Part shown: positions 8,832-21,597 of the stretch, piece by piece
Layout of the letters: each line of letters starts with the position of its first letter
Position numbering within the stretch: the first letter of the stretch is position 1
Source: Streptomyces sp. ML-6
Lineage (GTDB): Bacteria; Actinomycetota; Actinomycetes; Streptomycetales; Streptomycetaceae
Assembly (NCBI RefSeq): GCF_030116705.1
Contig: NZ_JAOTIK010000001.1
Location: 7,344,501-7,408,500 of the forward strand
DNA: 64,000 nucleotides
Direction: 5' to 3'
Position numbers and translations under genes: made by a program
The notes under the pieces: generated by a model
Databases searched by the model: none
What the model was told of the DNA's origin: nothing
The model's input: only the letters and a program-made list of their open reading frames with translations

Positions 8832-10615
8832 GCGCCACCGGCACCCCGGCCGCCCCTGCGACCCTGCGCACGGCGACCGGGGGAGAGGCCACCCGATGGG
8901 TCGCGGCACATTGCCGCCGGACACCGTGGCTGACGGCCGCCACCCTCCTCGGCACGGTGGCCGGGGCGGCGCTCCAGGTGTTCCCGGTGCTCCTGCTGGG
9001 CCGGGTGGTCGACGGCGTGGCCGGGGGCGAACCCCGCTCGGTCCTGGTCACGATCGGGGCGTGGATGGCGGTCGCCGCCCTGCTCGGCGCGGCGGCCACC
9101 GCAGCATCGACGTACCTGATCGGACGGCTGGGGGCGGACCTGCTCGCACGGCTGCGGGAGGGCGCCGTCCGCGCGGTGCTGGGAATGCCGAGCGCCCGCG
9201 TCGAACAGGTCGGCCGGGGCGACGTGCTGTCCCGGGTCGGCGACGACGTGGCCGTGCTGTCCAGGGGCATCCGCACGGCCGTTCCCACGGTGTTCTCGGC
9301 GGGAGTGCTGGTCCTCATCGCCACGGCCGGCATGTTCGGCCTGGACTGGCGGCTCGGCCTGGCCGGAGCCGGCGCGCTGCCCGCCTACGGGCTGGCCCTG
9401 CGCTGGTACCTGCCCCGGTCCGCGCCGCTCTACCGGAAACAGCGGGTGGCCCAGGCCGACCGGGCACAGGCGCTGATCAGCGGACTGAACGGCATCGACA
9501 CGGTACGGGCCTACCGGCTGGAGGGCGCCGTCCGCGAGAAGGTCACCCACGAGTCGTGGCGGGTGCGCGAGCTCGGCATCGAGGTGTTCCGGCTCTTCGG
9601 CCGGTTCGTCGGCCGGGAGAACCGCGCCGAGTTCATCGGACTGGTCCTGATCCTCGTGGTGGGCTACGCCCTGCTGGAGGCCGACGCCGCCAGCCTGGGC
9701 GAGGTGTCGGCGGCCCCGCTGATGTTCCACCGGCTGTTCACCCCGCTGGGCGCCATCATGTTCACCTTCGACGAGGCGCAGAAGTCGGGCGCGAGCCTCA
9801 CCCGACTGGTCGGGGTGCTGGGGGAGCCCGCCGAGGAGCGGCTGGTGGGCGACGGGTCCGTCGCCCCGGCGGACCTCGAGCCCCCACCGGTGACCGTGGA
9901 GGGGCTGACGTTCCGCTACCCCGGCGCCGAGGAACCGGTCCTGCGGGACGTGAACCTGTCCATCCCGGCCGGTGGTTCGCTCGCCCTGGTGGGGGCGACG
10001 GGCGCGGGCAAGTCGACCCTCGCCGCGCTGATCGCCGGCATCGGCACCCCGCAGGCCGGGTCGGTGCGCGTCGGGCCGCACGACCTCGCCGGTCTGGACG
10101 AGGCCGGGGCGCGGGCCCTGGTGAGCATCCTGACGCAGGAGACGCACGTGTTCTCGGGGCCGCTCGCCGAGGACCTGCGGCTCGCCGCGCCCGACGCGGA
10201 CGACGAACGGCTGACGGAGGCGTTGCGCACGGTCGGCGCCGACCGGTGGGTCGGGCTGCTGCCCGACGGGCTGGACACCGTGGTCGGCGAGGGCGGCGAA
10301 CGGCTGGACGTCACGAAGGTCGCCCAGATCGCCCTGGTCCGGCTGGTGCTGCGCCGCTCGCCGGTGGTGGTGCTCGACGAGTCGACCGCGGAGGCGGGCA
10401 GCGCGGGCGCCGCCGAACTGGAACGGTCCGTATCGGCCGCGTGCGCGGGCCGGACCACGCTGTTCGTGGCCCACCGGCTGACCCAGGCGATGGCGGCGGA
10501 CCGGATCGCCGTGCTGTCCGCGGGACGCGTGGTGGAGGAGGGGACGCACGAGGAGCTGGTGGCCCTGGGCGGCCAGTACGCGCGGCTGTGGCGCGCCTGG
10601 CGGGAGGGCAGTTAG
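8828..10615 (+). CDS. cchG: CchG, ABC half-transporter with degenerate signature motif
   Basis: Fused membrane and ATPase half-transporter of exporter type, 595 residues, probably exporting the siderophore together with CchI. The membrane domain spans about residues 30-320. Its ATPase has an intact Walker [10 protein letters not shown] (Lys395), Walker B VVVLDES (Asp517, Glu518) and switch His549. The ABC signature is lost: residues 493-500 read LDVTKVAQ where LSGGQRQR is expected, and the D-loop reads AEAG instead of SALD. CchI has the opposite pattern. The GTG at 8828 is inferred from the overlap with the 15-codon frame. The ribosome site is weak, and the open frame extends upstream into cchF without a good start. 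Confidence 0.9.
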   Translation: MSATGTPAAPATLRTATGGEATRWVAAHCRRTPWLTAATLLGTVAGAALQVFPVLLLGRVVDGVAGGEPRSVLVTIGAWMAVAALLGAAATAASTYLIGRLGADLLARLREGAVRAVLGMPSARVEQVGRGDVLSRVGDDVAVLSRGIRTAVPTVFSAGVLVLIATAGMFGLDWRLGLAGAGALPAYGLALRWYLPRSAPLYRKQRVAQADRAQALISGLNGIDTVRAYRLEGAVREKVTHESWRVRELGIEVFRLFGRFVGRENRAEFIGLVLILVVGYALLEADAASLGEVSAAPLMFHRLFTPLGAIMFTFDEAQKSGASLTRLVGVLGEPAEERLVGDGSVAPADLEPPPVTVEGLTFRYPGAEEPVLRDVNLSIPAGGSLALVGATGAGKSTLAALIAGIGTPQAGSVRVGPHDLAGLDEAGARALVSILTQETHVFSGPLAEDLRLAAPDADDERLTEALRTVGADRWVGLLPDGLDTVVGEGGERLDVTKVAQIALVRLVLRRSPVVVLDESTAEAGSAGAAELERSVSAACAGRTTLFVAHRLTQAMAADRIAVLSAGRVVEEGTHEELVALGGQYARLWRAWREGS

Positions 10616-10670
10616 GGAAATCCGGTTCAGCCGGTCCGATCTGTGTGCACGGAAGGATGCTGAGTCTTCG

Positions 10671-13600
10671 ATGAGGGAATCGGGCGCTCCGCGCGTACTT
10701 TTTTCTCCCACCCGGCTGGCGGCCCTGCGCCGGCGAACCGGCGACCACGGCGACCGCACCCTCGTCGAGGCGTGCGCCGTCGCACTGGCGTACTGGGCGA
10801 CCGGCCGCGGCCCCGAGGGCATGGGCCTCACCCCCAGCACACTGTTCGCCGACGTCCTCGTACGGGTCGGCAACGGCGGCTTCGGGAAAGGGGGTTGGGA
10901 GATCGGTCCGGACGGCCGGAGCATCCTCGTCCCCGACGGCGTCGCCCTGGACGAAGCGCAGCTCGCGCTGGACGACCTGGCCGACTTCCCGGACCGGGCC
11001 CTCGGCACCGTAGGCCCGTCCAGCACGGCGGAGAGGATCGAGACCCTCGCCGGATGGAACGACACCCGGGCCGACCGGGACCGTCCCACCCTCGTGGAGA
11101 TGTTCCGCGAACAGGTGCGCGCCAGACCCGACGCCGTCGCCGTCATCGACGAGAAACGTTCCCTGACCTATCGTCAGCTCGATGAGTACTCGGCCCAGTT
11201 GGCCCACCATCTGAACGCCCTGGGAATCTCCTCCGAGCAGATCGTCGGCATTTCGCTGGACCGCTCCGCCGAGATGGTCGTCGGGCTCCTCGCCGTGCTC
11301 CGGGCGAACGGCGCGTTCGTGCCGCTCGAACCGCAGTGGCCCGCCGCGCGCCGGGCCGTCGTCATCCAGGACGCCCGGGTCGTGCTCCAGCTCAACGCCT
11401 CGGGCGGGCACGACGCGGGCGAACCGGACGCCGTGGCCGTCGACCTCGACGACTGGGGATTCGCCGACCGCCCCGCCGAAGGGCCCGCGGCGACCGCCCA
11501 CGGCGCCGCGCTGGCCTACGTGATCTTCACGTCCGGCTCGACCGGGCGGCCCAAGGGCGCCATGATCCGGCACGAGGCGATCAGCGAGCGCCTGCTGTGG
11601 CAGGTCCACGAGATCCTGGGCTTCGGCCACGACGACGCGTCCCTGTTCAAGGCGCCGCTGTCCTTCGACATCTCCATCAACGAGATCTTCCTGCCCCTGG
11701 TGTCCGGCGGAAGACTGGTGGTCCTGCGGCCCGGTGGCGAACGCGACCCGCACCACCTGCTGGGCGTGATCGCCGAGCAGCGCGTCACCTTCACCTACCT
11801 GGTGTCGTCCATGCTGGACGTGCTGCTGGAGATCGCGGGCGACTCCGGCGGCCTCGACAGCCTGCGGCACGTGTGGTGCGGCGGCGAGGTACTGACCCCG
11901 GAACTGTACGAGCGGTTCCGCACCCGCCTCGACATCCCCATGTACCACGGCTACGGGCCGGCCGAGACGACCATCGGGGTCTCCCACGTCATCTACCGGG
12001 GAGCCGCCGAACGCCTGTCGACATCGATCGGCAGGGCCAACCCCAACACCCAGTTGTACGTGCTGGACGACGAACTGCGTCCGGTGCCGACCGGGGTCGG
12101 CGGCGAACTGTACGTGGGCGGGCTCCTCCTGGGCCGCGGATACGTCAACGCCCCCGGCCTCACGGCCTCCCGGTTCGTGGCGAACCCCTTCGCCGGGGAC
12201 GGGTCCCGGCTGTACCGGACCGGTGACCTGGCACGTTTTGCCCCGGACGGCTCGCTGGACTTCCTCGGCCGCGCCGACAACCAGGTCAAGATCCGCGGCA
12301 TGCGGCTGGAGATCGAGGACGTCGAGGCAGGTCTCGCCGAACACCCCGGCGTACGGCACACCTGCGTCGTCGCGAGGAAGAACCCGACCGGCGGCACCCA
12401 CCTGGTGGGGTACGTGATCCCGGCCGCGGGTGACGAGGACCTGCGGGCCGAGGACGTCCGGGCGTGGGCGGCCCGGCACATGGTGGAGTACATGGTGCCC
12501 GCCCACCTCGTCGTGATGAAGGAGTTCCCGCTCACCGCGAACGGCAAGCTCGACCGGGCCGCACTGCCGGAACCCGCGATCGGCACCGGCCCGTTCGTGG
12601 AGCCCGCCACCGACGACGAGCGCGCGGTGTGCGCGGCCGTCTCGGCGGTGTTGCGGCTGGAGCGGGTCGGCGTCGACCAGGACTTCTTCCGGCTCGGCGG
12701 GGACAGCATCCTGGCCATCTCGCTGCTGAGCACACTGCGGGAGGCGGGCCTCCACGTCACCGTGCGACAGATCTTCACCCACAGCGTCCTGGGGGCCCTG
12801 GCCGCGGTGGCGAGCAGGCAGGACGCACCCGCCACGGACCGCGACGACATCGCGACCGGACCCGTCGTGGGACCGCCCATCGTGCAGTGGCTCGGCAGGA
12901 CCACGGACGCGATCGACGGCTTCGTGCAGTCGGTCGTGCTGAACACCCCGGCGGAGCTGACCGCCGAGGCCCTCGACGAGATCCTCGCCGCCGTGCTCCG
13001 GCACCACGACATGCTCCGCGCCGAGCTGGTGCGCGGCGACCGCTGGGGCTTCGTCGTCCCCGAGGCCGGACAGGCCGTCGTGGGATGGCAGGAGAGCGAC
13101 CTCCCGCCGGCGGAGTGCGTCGCGCTCGCCACCGAGGCGCTCGACCCGGAGAACGGCGTGATGCTGCGGGCCGTCTGGCGCCGCGGCGCGAGGCAGCTGG
13201 TCCTGGTCGCCCACCACGTCGTGATCGACGGCGTGTCCTGGCGGATCCTGATGGACGACCTGGCCACGGCCTGGCGCCGGTACGCCGCGGGCGAACCGGT
13301 CGAACTGCCGCCCGTCGGCACGTCGTTCAGGCGCTGGACCCAACTGCTGGAGCGCACGGCGTCCGCCACGGACCCCGCCCGCTTCCGGTGCTCCCTGCCA
13401 GGAACGGACGCACCGCTGGGCAGGCGCGCACCGGCCGGGACCGACACCGTGGCCCGGGAGCGGACCCGGACCGTCTCCCTCGGCGCCGAGGACACGGCCG
13501 CACTGCTGGGCGCGATTCCCGCGAAGTTCCACGCGGGCGTCAACGACGTGCTGCTGACCGCGCTCGCCGTCACCCTCGCCCGTCGGCGCCGCGACCGGGG

Positions 13601-16600
13601 GCAGCACCAGACGTTCGCCCACATCGAACTCGAAGGACACGGCCGCGAGGGCCACTTCGTGGCGGACACCGCCGGCTTCGAACCGGAACTGTCCCGGACC
13701 GTGGGCTGGTTCACCACCCTCTTCCCGGTCGTCGTGGACCCCGGCGAGGCGGCCGACCTCACCTCGCCCGCCTACCTGACCGCCGCGCTCAAGGCGGTCA
13801 AGGAGGACCTCGCCCGGGTGCCGGACAACGGCATCTCCTACGGAGCCCTGCGGTACCTGACCGGCACCGGGCCGACCGGACCCGCCCCGCAGGTGCTGTT
13901 CAACTACCTGGGCCGCTTCGACGCAGGCACCGGCGAGGAATGGCAACTCGCACACAGCACAGGTCAGTTGGGAGAGAAGCGCGACCCGAGGATGCGTCTG
14001 CCGCGCGCCCTGGAATTCAATGCGATCGCCGAACCCGGCGCGAGCGGCGCCCATGAACTGGTCATCACCATCTCCTGGCCCGAAGGGATGTTCACCGACG
14101 AGGACATCACCACCATCGGCCGCTACCTCCGGACCACTCTGACCGCCCTGGCCGCCCTCGAACACGGCGGTCACTCGCCCAGCGACTTCCCCCTGGTGCC
14201 GCTCACCCAGGCCGACGTCGACGAACTGGACGGCCCGGCGCTGCGGGACGTCCTTCCGCTCACCCCGCTGCAGGAGGGCCTGTACTTCCACTCCGTCTTC
14301 GACGGCGACGCGACGGGCAGCTACGTCGAACAGCAACTGCTCACGCTGGAGGGCGAGGTGGACGCCGACCGGCTCGCGGCGGCGGCGACCCGGCTGCTCA
14401 CCCTGTACCCCGAGCTGGCCGCCCGGTTCACGGCCCTCGCCGACGGCCGGGTCGTCCGGGTCCTGGTGAACGGCGTGACGGCGCCCTTCACCACGCTGGA
14501 CCGCCCCCTCGTCACCGACGACGAGATCCGCGACCTCGCCGAACGGGACCGCCGCGCCGGATTCGACCTGGCCACCGGGCCGCTGATGCGTTACACCCTC
14601 GTCCGCACCGGCTCCGGCCGCGCCGTCCTGGTGCAGACCGTGCACCACATCGTCGCCGACGGCTGGTCGGTGCCACCGATGCTCCGCGCGCTGCTGGCCG
14701 AGTACCACGCACCGGGGAGCCGCTACCCGCTCGGCGACCCCCGCGACCACGTGCGCCGCCTCGCCGCGCACGACCACGAGGAGAGCGACCGGGTCTGGCG
14801 CGGCGAACTCGCCGGCCTGCCCGGCCCCTCACTGGTCGCCGAAGGGCACATCGCCTCCGGGCGGTTCGCCGATGCCGTCGTCGAGCCGGCCGGCGACATC
14901 GACGCCGCCGCCCGGTCGGCCGGCGTGCCCCTGAGCGTGGCCGTGCACAGCGCCTGGGCGGTGACACTGGGCGGCATCCTGCACACCCGGGACGTCGTAT
15001 TCGGTTCCACGGTGTCCGGGCGCGACGCGGAGGTGCCCGGCATCGAGGACATGGTGGGCCTGTTCATCAACACCATTCCCGTACGCGCCCGATGGACCGA
15101 CGGAACCACCGCCCGCCGACTGCTCGCCTCGGTGCGGGAACACCGGAGCAGGGTGCTGGCGCACCAGCACGTCTCGCTCGCGCGGATCGGCCGGCAGGCC
15201 GGCACGAGCCCCCTGTTCGACACCCTGGTGGTCTTCGACGTCGCGACCGATGTGACGGAGCTGCGCGGACCCGACGACACCCTGGCCATCACCGGAATCG
15301 TCAACGAGGGTGCCCCGCACTACCCGTTGACCCTGGTGGTGGAACGCACCCCCGAAGGCCGCCCGCGCTTCAACCTGATCCACGACGGGGAACTGCTGCG
15401 GAAGGAGAGCGCCGAGACGATCCTGCACACCTTCACCCGGACCCTCACCGGCCTGCTCGACCGGCCGGACACCCCGGTCGCCGCGGCGGCCCCCGGCCCC
15501 GCCCGGCCCCCGGCGAGGGTCGCCCCGACCACCCTGGACCAACTGTTCGACGCCGCCGCGGACCGCGACCCGGCGGCCACCGCCGTCACCGGGTGCGCCC
15601 TCGACGGCTCCACCCGCTCCCTTGCCTACGGCGAACTGGCCCGGCAGAAGGACGAGTTGGCATCGACCCTGCGCGCGGCCGGAGCCGGTCCGGGCGGACT
15701 GGTCGCCGTCGCCGTCCCGCGTTCCCCGGAACAGGTCGTCGCCCTGGTCGCGGTCGTCACCGCGGGCGCCGCGTACGTACCGCTGGACCCCGCGTACCCG
15801 GACGAACGCCTGGCGTACGTCCTCGCCGACACCGCCCCGAGGGTCGTGCTCGTGGCCCGCGAACAGCTGGGCCGCTTCGCCCGGTTGCTCGACCGGGCGG
15901 GCGTGCCGGCCCGGCTGCTCGTCCAGGGCGACGAACCGGCGCCGCCCACCACCGGACCGAAGGCCGGCCCGCACGACCCGGCGTACGTGATCCACACGTC
16001 CGGCTCCACCGGCCGACCCAAGGGCGTCGTCGTCCCGCACTCCGCCGTGGTGAGCCTCCTCGCGAACACCCGGTCCGACATGGACTTCGGCCCGCACGAC
16101 GTATGGGTCCAGTTCCACTCCTTCTCCTTCGACTTCGCGGTCTGGGAACTGTGGGGCGCGCTGGCGCACGGCGGCGAACTGCTGGTGCCGGAGTACGGTC
16201 TGACCCGCTCCCCGGTCGACTTCCACCGACTGGTCCGCGAACGCGCGGTGACCGTGCTCAACCAGACCCCGTCGGCGTTCCACCGGTTCGTCGAGGCCGA
16301 CCGGCACTGTGCCGAACCGGTCACCTCACTGCGCCTGATCGTCTTCGGCGGCGAGGCGCTGGACCCCGGACGGCTGCGCGGCTGGGTCGAGCGGTACGGC
16401 ACCGCCTCGCCCCGACTGGTCAACATGTACGGCATCACCGAGACCACCGTCCATGTCACCCACCGGGTGCTGACCGACGAGGACTTCGGGTCCGGTCGCG
16501 ACGTCAGCCCGATCGGCGGCCCCCTGCCCGGCCTGGTCACCCATCTGCTCGACGACCGGCTCCGGCCGGTGCCGCCGGGCCGGGTGGGCGCCGTCCACGT

Positions 16601-19600
16601 CGCGGGCGACCAGGTGGCACTCGGCTACCTGGGGCGGCCGGGACTCACCGCGGGCCGGTTCGTGGCGGACCCGTTCGCCGGCGACGGCTCCCGGATGTAC
16701 CACACGGGCGACCTCGCCCGCCGCACCCTCGACGGCGAGTTGGAGTTCGTCGGCCGGGCCGACGACCAGGTGCAGCTCATGGGCTTCCGCGTCGAGCCCG
16801 GCGAGGTGGAGTCGGCGATCAGGGAACTCGACGGTGTCGTCGACGCGGCCGTCACCGTCGCGGACAGCGGCGACCACCTCGTCGCCCACGTCGTGGGCCG
16901 GGCGCCCGGCGACCTCCTCGCCCGGCTGGCCGCCCGGCTGCCCGCGCACCTGGTGCCGGGCCGGGTGCTGACGGTCGCCGCCCTGCCGCTGACGGTCAAC
17001 GGCAAACTGGACCGCAGGACCCTGGCCGAGAACGCCGCCCAGGCCGGCTCCCCGACGGCCGCGAACCCCGCCGAAGGGAACGAACTCCCGCTGGCCAAGG
17101 GAGACTTCGCGCTCGACGCCCTGATCGACGTCTTCACCCGGACCCTGCCCGGCGTCGCCGTGGACGCCGACACCGACTTCTTCGGCGCCGGGGGAGACAG
17201 CATCGTCGCCATCACCCTGATCAACCGGGCCAGAACACTCGGCCTGCCGCTCACCCCCCGGGACGTGTTCCTGCACAAGACCCCGCGCGCCCTCGCCGAC
17301 CACCTGCGCACCCGCCTCCCGCAGCCCGCGAAGCCCGCACCGGCCCGTCGCGAGGACGGCCCGCTGCCGGCCACCCCGATCATCCTGCGCCAACGGGAAC
17401 TGGGCGGATCGCTCGCCCGGTTCGCCCAGGCCAGGGCGCTGCCGGCGGCCGAGGGCACCGGACTCGCCGACGCCCGGCGCGCCGCGAACGCCGTCGTGGC
17501 CGCGCACCCGGCCCTGCGGCTGCGGCTGCGCGTCGAACACGGCGTGTGGGCCCTGAGCACCGAACCCGCCCGCGAGGTCGCCGTCGTCCCCACGGACGCC
17601 GCCGACGCCACGGCCGCGGCGAACGAGGCCGCCGACCGGCTCGACCCCACGACCGGGGACGTCATCGCGTTCTCCTGGCTGGAGGCGAGCCGCACCCTGG
17701 TCGTCACCGTGCACCACCTCGCCGTCGACGCGGTGTCCTGGCTGATCCTCCTCGACGACCTGGCCACCGTCATGGGCGGAGCGGACCCGGCACCGCCGAC
17801 CACGCCCTACGCCGAGTACGCCGAGGCGCTGGCGGCGCGAGCCGCCCGGGAGACCGACGGCCTCGGACACTGGATCACCACGCTCCGGGCCCCCGCGCTG
17901 CTGCCCGAGGTCCGGGGCCTGCGCGAGAGGGCGGTCGTGCTCGGCCCCGGGGCGAGCGACCGCGTGACGCGCGAGGCGCCCACCGCCCTCGGCGTGGGCC
18001 TCACCGAGCTGCTGTGCGGCGCGCTGCGCACCGCACTGACACACGTTCAGCCCGTGCCCACCGACCTCGCGGTCGAACTGGAACGGCACGGCCGGGTCCC
18101 GGTCCTGGAACACCACGACTACACCCGCACCATCGGCTGGTTCACCGCCATCGCACCGGTACGGCTCACGGCGCACACCGACCCCGTCGCGGCCGCCCGC
18201 GAGGCCGCCGAACGCCGGCCGGACGAGCACACGCACCTCGCCCACGGCCGGCTCAGGTACCTCAACCCGCAGACGGCACCCCTGCTGGACGCCCGCCCGC
18301 AGGTGCTGTTCAACTACCTGGGCCGGGGCGGCGAGTCCCGGGCGCTGCACCTCACCGGCGCCGACCGGCCCGACCGGTACGCCGTCGAGGTCAACGCGTG
18401 GACCGACGACACCACCGGCAGCCTGCACGCGGTCTTCACCCTCGCCGACGGAGTGCCCGACGAGATCACCCGGCACTGGCTGGACGCGCTGGAACACCTC
18501 GCGGACGCCGCCGCGACGGCCGAGCGCACGGCACCGGTCACCCCGCTCCAGCGCGGCCTGTTCTTCCAGGCCCAGCTGACGGGCCCGGCCGGGCACTACG
18601 TCGCACAGAGCTGGTTCACCTTCGACCGGCGCCTGGACACCGACGCCCTGGCCGAGGCGATGGCGTACGTGATCGCACGGCACCCGGCCGCGGGCGCCGG
18701 CTTCACCACCGACGACGACGGAGACCCGGTCCAGGTGCTCGGGGCGGGCCGGCGCGTCCCCGTCCGCACGGCCGCCCCGGCGACGGACACGGAGGTCGAG
18801 GCGCTGCGCGTCCGGGACCGGGAGACGGGATTCGACCCGGCCGAGCCGCCGCTGATCCGGCTGACCGCGGTGCGGCTGCCCGACGGCCGGGACGGCCTGC
18901 TGCTCAGTCACCACCTGCTGCTCTGGGACGGCTGGTCCCGCGAGATCGTGCTGCGGGACCTGTTCGAGGCGTACGAGGCCTTCGCCGCGGGCGAATCGCC
19001 CACCGCCGTCCCCGCCCTGCCGGGCTTCGAGGACCACGCCCGGGCGCTCGCCGCCAAGGACCCCGCCGAGACGAACCGCTTCTGGGCGGAGCACCTGGCC
19101 GGACTGCCGGGCCCGACCCTGCTCGCCGGACCGGCCCCGGCCCTCCCGGACGGACTGCCGCACGCCCTCGTGCACACCGTGTCCGCCGAACTGTCCGAGC
19201 TGCTGCGGGAAGCGGCCAGGACCCACGGCGTCACCCTGAACACGGTGCTGACCGGCGCGTTCGGCCTTCTCCTCGGCGCCCGCACGGGCCGCGGCGACGC
19301 CGTGTTCGGCGTGACCGTCTCGGGCCGCGAGGGCGAGGGCCACGACGGCATCGTCGGGGTGCTGCTCAACACGGTGCCCCTGTGGACCCGGGCCCGGCCC
19401 GACGACCCGGTCGGCACGTACCTGGCGGCCGTGCAGGCGGCCAGGGTCGAGGCGATGGAGCACGAGCACCTGGGGCTCGGCGAGATCCAGCGGGCCGCCG
19501 GGCACGACACCCTGTTCGACAACCTGTTCGTGCTCCAGAACTTCCTGGACCTGGACGCGTTCGCCGAGATGAACGCCCGGCACGGCATCACCTCGGTGAC

Positions 19601-21596
19601 GGCCGACGACTCCACGCACTACCCGTTCACCTGGGTCGTCACGCCCGGCGACCGCCTCACGGTCAAGCTGGAGCACCGCGACGACGACCACGGGGGCGCC
19701 CGCCGCCTCCTCGACGACTACCTGCGCGTGCTGGAGGACCTGGCCCGGTCGACGGGACCGGTGGGCGCCCTGCCCGGCCCGGTGCCCGCCCCCGGGCCCG
19801 CCGGACGCACGGACATCGGCACGGACACCGTCGTCGACCGCTTCGACCGGGCCGCGGACCGCGACCCCGGGCGGACCGCGCTCGTCGCCCACGGCTCGGC
19901 CATGACCTTCGCCGAACTCCGGGACCGCAGCCGGGCCCTGGCGGGCGTGCTCGCCCGGCGGGGCATCGGCCCCGAGAAGACCGTGGGCCTGGCGATCCCG
20001 CGCTCGCCGGACTCGATCGTGGCCCTGTTCGCCGTGCTGCGCGTCGGCGCCGCGTACGTACCGCTGGAACTGGACCACCCGGACGAACGGATCACGACGA
20101 TCGTCGCGGACGCCCGGCCCGAGGTGATCCTCACCGTGAGTGCCGTGGCGCCCCGGCTGAGCGGCGACCTGATCGAACTGGACCGCCCGCTGCCCGGGGC
20201 CGACCCGTACGTGACGTTCGCGCCGGACGACCCGGACCGCCTGCGCCACCCCGCGTACACGATCTACACCTCCGGGTCCACCGGAAGACCCAAGGGCGTG
20301 GTGACCGAGTACGCCGGGCTCACCAACATGCTGATCAACCATCAGCGGCGGATCTTCGAGCCGGTCCTCGCCGAGCACGGCCACCGGGTCTTCAGGATCG
20401 CGCACACCGTGTCGTTCGCGTTCGACATGTCGTGGGAGGAACTCCTGTGGCTCGCCGACGGCCACGAGGTCCACATCTGCGACGAGGAACTGCGCCGCGA
20501 CGCACCCCGCCTGGTCGAGTACTGCCACGAGCACGGCATCGACGTCATCAACGTGACCCCCACCTACGCGCAGCAACTGGTGGCCGAGGGCCTGCTCGAC
20601 GACCCGGCACGGCGGCCGGCCCTGGTGCTGCTGGGCGGCGAGGCCGTCGGCCCGGCGCTGTGGCAGCGGCTCGCCGACACCGGGGGAACGGCCGGCTACA
20701 ACCTGTACGGACCCACCGAGTACACCATCAACACCCTCGGCGTCGGCACCTTCGAGTGCCAGGACCCGGTGGTGGGCGTGGCGATCGACAACACCGACGT
20801 GTACGTACTGGACCAGTGGCTGCGGCCCGTGCCCGACGACGTCCCCGGCGAGCTGTACGTATCGGGCATCGGCATCGCGCGCGGCTACCTCGGCCAAAGC
20901 GCCCTGACCGCGCACCGCTTCGTCGCGTGCCCGTTCGGCGCACCCGGTGAACGCATGTACCGCACCGGGGACCTGGTGACCCGCCGGCCCGACGGGAACC
21001 TGACGTACCTGGGCCGCACCGACCAGCAGGTCAAGATCCGCGGGCACCGGGTCGAACCCGGGGAGGTCGAGGCCGTGTTCACGGCCCACCCGGCGGTGCG
21101 GTTCGCCGCCGCGGTCGCCCAGCCCGACCCGCAGGTCGACGGCGCGTACCGGCTGGCCGCCTACCTCGTACTGGAGGACCCGGAGGGCACGGACCTGGCC
21201 CGGGTCGCCGCCGAGGCGGGCGCCGGGTTGCCGGACTTCCTGCGCCCGACACATTTCGCCCGGGTCGACACCATCCCGCTGACCGTGAACGGGAAGGCCG
21301 ACACCAAGGCGCTGCCGGAGGCCAAGCCGCTCGGCACGCTGACCACGACGGGAGAGCGCGGCCCGGGGACGGAGACCGAGACCGCCGTGTGCGAGTTCTT
21401 CGCCGAGGCACTGGACCTGGACGACGACGAGGTGAGCGCGGTGAGCGATTTCGTGTCCCTGGGCGGACACTCCATGCTGGCGGTACGGCTGACCGGGCTG
21501 CTCCGCCGGGAGTACGGCCCCGTGATCACGATCCGCGACCTGCTCACCCTGCGAACCCCCGAAGCGATTGCCCGTCACCTCGATGAGAACTCCTGA
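10671..21596 (+). CDS. cchH: CchH, trimodular nonribosomal peptide synthetase (coelichelin)
   Basis: Peptide synthetase of 3641 residues with order A1-PCP1-E1-C2-A2-PCP2-E2-C3-A3-PCP3. Approximate limits: A1 138-630, PCP1 Ser679 (GGDS), E1 735-1165 with [10 protein letters not shown] at 848, C2 1190-1600 with HHIVADG at 1325, A2 1620-2112, PCP2 Ser2177 (GGDS), E2 2220-2610 with [10 protein letters not shown] at 2348, C3 2620-3035, A3 3050-3545, PCP3 Ser3601 (GGHS). Pocket codes read DINYWGGIGK (formyl-hydroxyornithine), DFWNVGMVHK (threonine) and DMENLGLINK (hydroxyornithine). The GGDS carriers precede the epimerases, as the family rule says. There is no starter C domain and no thioesterase; CchJ is the likely release enzyme. 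C3 is odd: its active-site motif reads HHLLLWDG, one residue longer than HHxxxDG. Coelichelin is a tetrapeptide, so module 1 must act twice. Confidence 0.97.
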   Translation: MRESGAPRVLFSPTRLAALRRRTGDHGDRTLVEACAVALAYWATGRGPEGMGLTPSTLFADVLVRVGNGGFGKGGWEIGPDGRSILVPDGVALDEAQLALDDLADFPDRALGTVGPSSTAERIETLAGWNDTRADRDRPTLVEMFREQVRARPDAVAVIDEKRSLTYRQLDEYSAQLAHHLNALGISSEQIVGISLDRSAEMVVGLLAVLRANGAFVPLEPQWPAARRAVVIQDARVVLQLNASGGHDAGEPDAVAVDLDDWGFADRPAEGPAATAHGAALAYVIFTSGSTGRPKGAMIRHEAISERLLWQVHEILGFGHDDASLFKAPLSFDISINEIFLPLVSGGRLVVLRPGGERDPHHLLGVIAEQRVTFTYLVSSMLDVLLEIAGDSGGLDSLRHVWCGGEVLTPELYERFRTRLDIPMYHGYGPAETTIGVSHVIYRGAAERLSTSIGRANPNTQLYVLDDELRPVPTGVGGELYVGGLLLGRGYVNAPGLTASRFVANPFAGDGSRLYRTGDLARFAPDGSLDFLGRADNQVKIRGMRLEIEDVEAGLAEHPGVRHTCVVARKNPTGGTHLVGYVIPAAGDEDLRAEDVRAWAARHMVEYMVPAHLVVMKEFPLTANGKLDRAALPEPAIGTGPFVEPATDDERAVCAAVSAVLRLERVGVDQDFFRLGGDSILAISLLSTLREAGLHVTVRQIFTHSVLGALAAVASRQDAPATDRDDIATGPVVGPPIVQWLGRTTDAIDGFVQSVVLNTPAELTAEALDEILAAVLRHHDMLRAELVRGDRWGFVVPEAGQAVVGWQESDLPPAECVALATEALDPENGVMLRAVWRRGARQLVLVAHHVVIDGVSWRILMDDLATAWRRYAAGEPVELPPVGTSFRRWTQLLERTASATDPARFRCSLPGTDAPLGRRAPAGTDTVARERTRTVSLGAEDTAALLGAIPAKFHAGVNDVLLTALAVTLARRRRDRGQHQTFAHIELEGHGREGHFVADTAGFEPELSRTVGWFTTLFPVVVDPGEAADLTSPAYLTAALKAVKEDLARVPDNGISYGALRYLTGTGPTGPAPQVLFNYLGRFDAGTGEEWQLAHSTGQLGEKRDPRMRLPRALEFNAIAEPGASGAHELVITISWPEGMFTDEDITTIGRYLRTTLTALAALEHGGHSPSDFPLVPLTQADVDELDGPALRDVLPLTPLQEGLYFHSVFDGDATGSYVEQQLLTLEGEVDADRLAAAATRLLTLYPELAARFTALADGRVVRVLVNGVTAPFTTLDRPLVTDDEIRDLAERDRRAGFDLATGPLMRYTLVRTGSGRAVLVQTVHHIVADGWSVPPMLRALLAEYHAPGSRYPLGDPRDHVRRLAAHDHEESDRVWRGELAGLPGPSLVAEGHIASGRFADAVVEPAGDIDAAARSAGVPLSVAVHSAWAVTLGGILHTRDVVFGSTVSGRDAEVPGIEDMVGLFINTIPVRARWTDGTTARRLLASVREHRSRVLAHQHVSLARIGRQAGTSPLFDTLVVFDVATDVTELRGPDDTLAITGIVNEGAPHYPLTLVVERTPEGRPRFNLIHDGELLRKESAETILHTFTRTLTGLLDRPDTPVAAAAPGPARPPARVAPTTLDQLFDAAADRDPAATAVTGCALDGSTRSLAYGELARQKDELASTLRAAGAGPGGLVAVAVPRSPEQVVALVAVVTAGAAYVPLDPAYPDERLAYVLADTAPRVVLVAREQLGRFARLLDRAGVPARLLVQGDEPAPPTTGPKAGPHDPAYVIHTSGSTGRPKGVVVPHSAVVSLLANTRSDMDFGPHDVWVQFHSFSFDFAVWELWGALAHGGELLVPEYGLTRSPVDFHRLVRERAVTVLNQTPSAFHRFVEADRHCAEPVTSLRLIVFGGEALDPGRLRGWVERYGTASPRLVNMYGITETTVHVTHRVLTDEDFGSGRDVSPIGGPLPGLVTHLLDDRLRPVPPGRVGAVHVAGDQVALGYLGRPGLTAGRFVADPFAGDGSRMYHTGDLARRTLDGELEFVGRADDQVQLMGFRVEPGEVESAIRELDGVVDAAVTVADSGDHLVAHVVGRAPGDLLARLAARLPAHLVPGRVLTVAALPLTVNGKLDRRTLAENAAQAGSPTAANPAEGNELPLAKGDFALDALIDVFTRTLPGVAVDADTDFFGAGGDSIVAITLINRARTLGLPLTPRDVFLHKTPRALADHLRTRLPQPAKPAPARREDGPLPATPIILRQRELGGSLARFAQARALPAAEGTGLADARRAANAVVAAHPALRLRLRVEHGVWALSTEPAREVAVVPTDAADATAAANEAADRLDPTTGDVIAFSWLEASRTLVVTVHHLAVDAVSWLILLDDLATVMGGADPAPPTTPYAEYAEALAARAARETDGLGHWITTLRAPALLPEVRGLRERAVVLGPGASDRVTREAPTALGVGLTELLCGALRTALTHVQPVPTDLAVELERHGRVPVLEHHDYTRTIGWFTAIAPVRLTAHTDPVAAAREAAERRPDEHTHLAHGRLRYLNPQTAPLLDARPQVLFNYLGRGGESRALHLTGADRPDRYAVEVNAWTDDTTGSLHAVFTLADGVPDEITRHWLDALEHLADAAATAERTAPVTPLQRGLFFQAQLTGPAGHYVAQSWFTFDRRLDTDALAEAMAYVIARHPAAGAGFTTDDDGDPVQVLGAGRRVPVRTAAPATDTEVEALRVRDRETGFDPAEPPLIRLTAVRLPDGRDGLLLSHHLLLWDGWSREIVLRDLFEAYEAFAAGESPTAVPALPGFEDHARALAAKDPAETNRFWAEHLAGLPGPTLLAGPAPALPDGLPHALVHTVSAELSELLREAARTHGVTLNTVLTGAFGLLLGARTGRGDAVFGVTVSGREGEGHDGIVGVLLNTVPLWTRARPDDPVGTYLAAVQAARVEAMEHEHLGLGEIQRAAGHDTLFDNLFVLQNFLDLDAFAEMNARHGITSVTADDSTHYPFTWVVTPGDRLTVKLEHRDDDHGGARRLLDDYLRVLEDLARSTGPVGALPGPVPAPGPAGRTDIGTDTVVDRFDRAADRDPGRTALVAHGSAMTFAELRDRSRALAGVLARRGIGPEKTVGLAIPRSPDSIVALFAVLRVGAAYVPLELDHPDERITTIVADARPEVILTVSAVAPRLSGDLIELDRPLPGADPYVTFAPDDPDRLRHPAYTIYTSGSTGRPKGVVTEYAGLTNMLINHQRRIFEPVLAEHGHRVFRIAHTVSFAFDMSWEELLWLADGHEVHICDEELRRDAPRLVEYCHEHGIDVINVTPTYAQQLVAEGLLDDPARRPALVLLGGEAVGPALWQRLADTGGTAGYNLYGPTEYTINTLGVGTFECQDPVVGVAIDNTDVYVLDQWLRPVPDDVPGELYVSGIGIARGYLGQSALTAHRFVACPFGAPGERMYRTGDLVTRRPDGNLTYLGRTDQQVKIRGHRVEPGEVEAVFTAHPAVRFAAAVAQPDPQVDGAYRLAAYLVLEDPEGTDLARVAAEAGAGLPDFLRPTHFARVDTIPLTVNGKADTKALPEAKPLGTLTTTGERGPGTETETAVCEFFAEALDLDDDEVSAVSDFVSLGGHSMLAVRLTGLLRREYGPVITIRDLLTLRTPEAIARHLDENS

Positions 21597-21597
21597 C

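Noticed and set aside
10311..14777. A 1488-codon open frame on the minus strand
   Set aside because: It is antisense to the NRPS gene. High GC keeps the antisense frame open; its translation is low-complexity and shows no domain.
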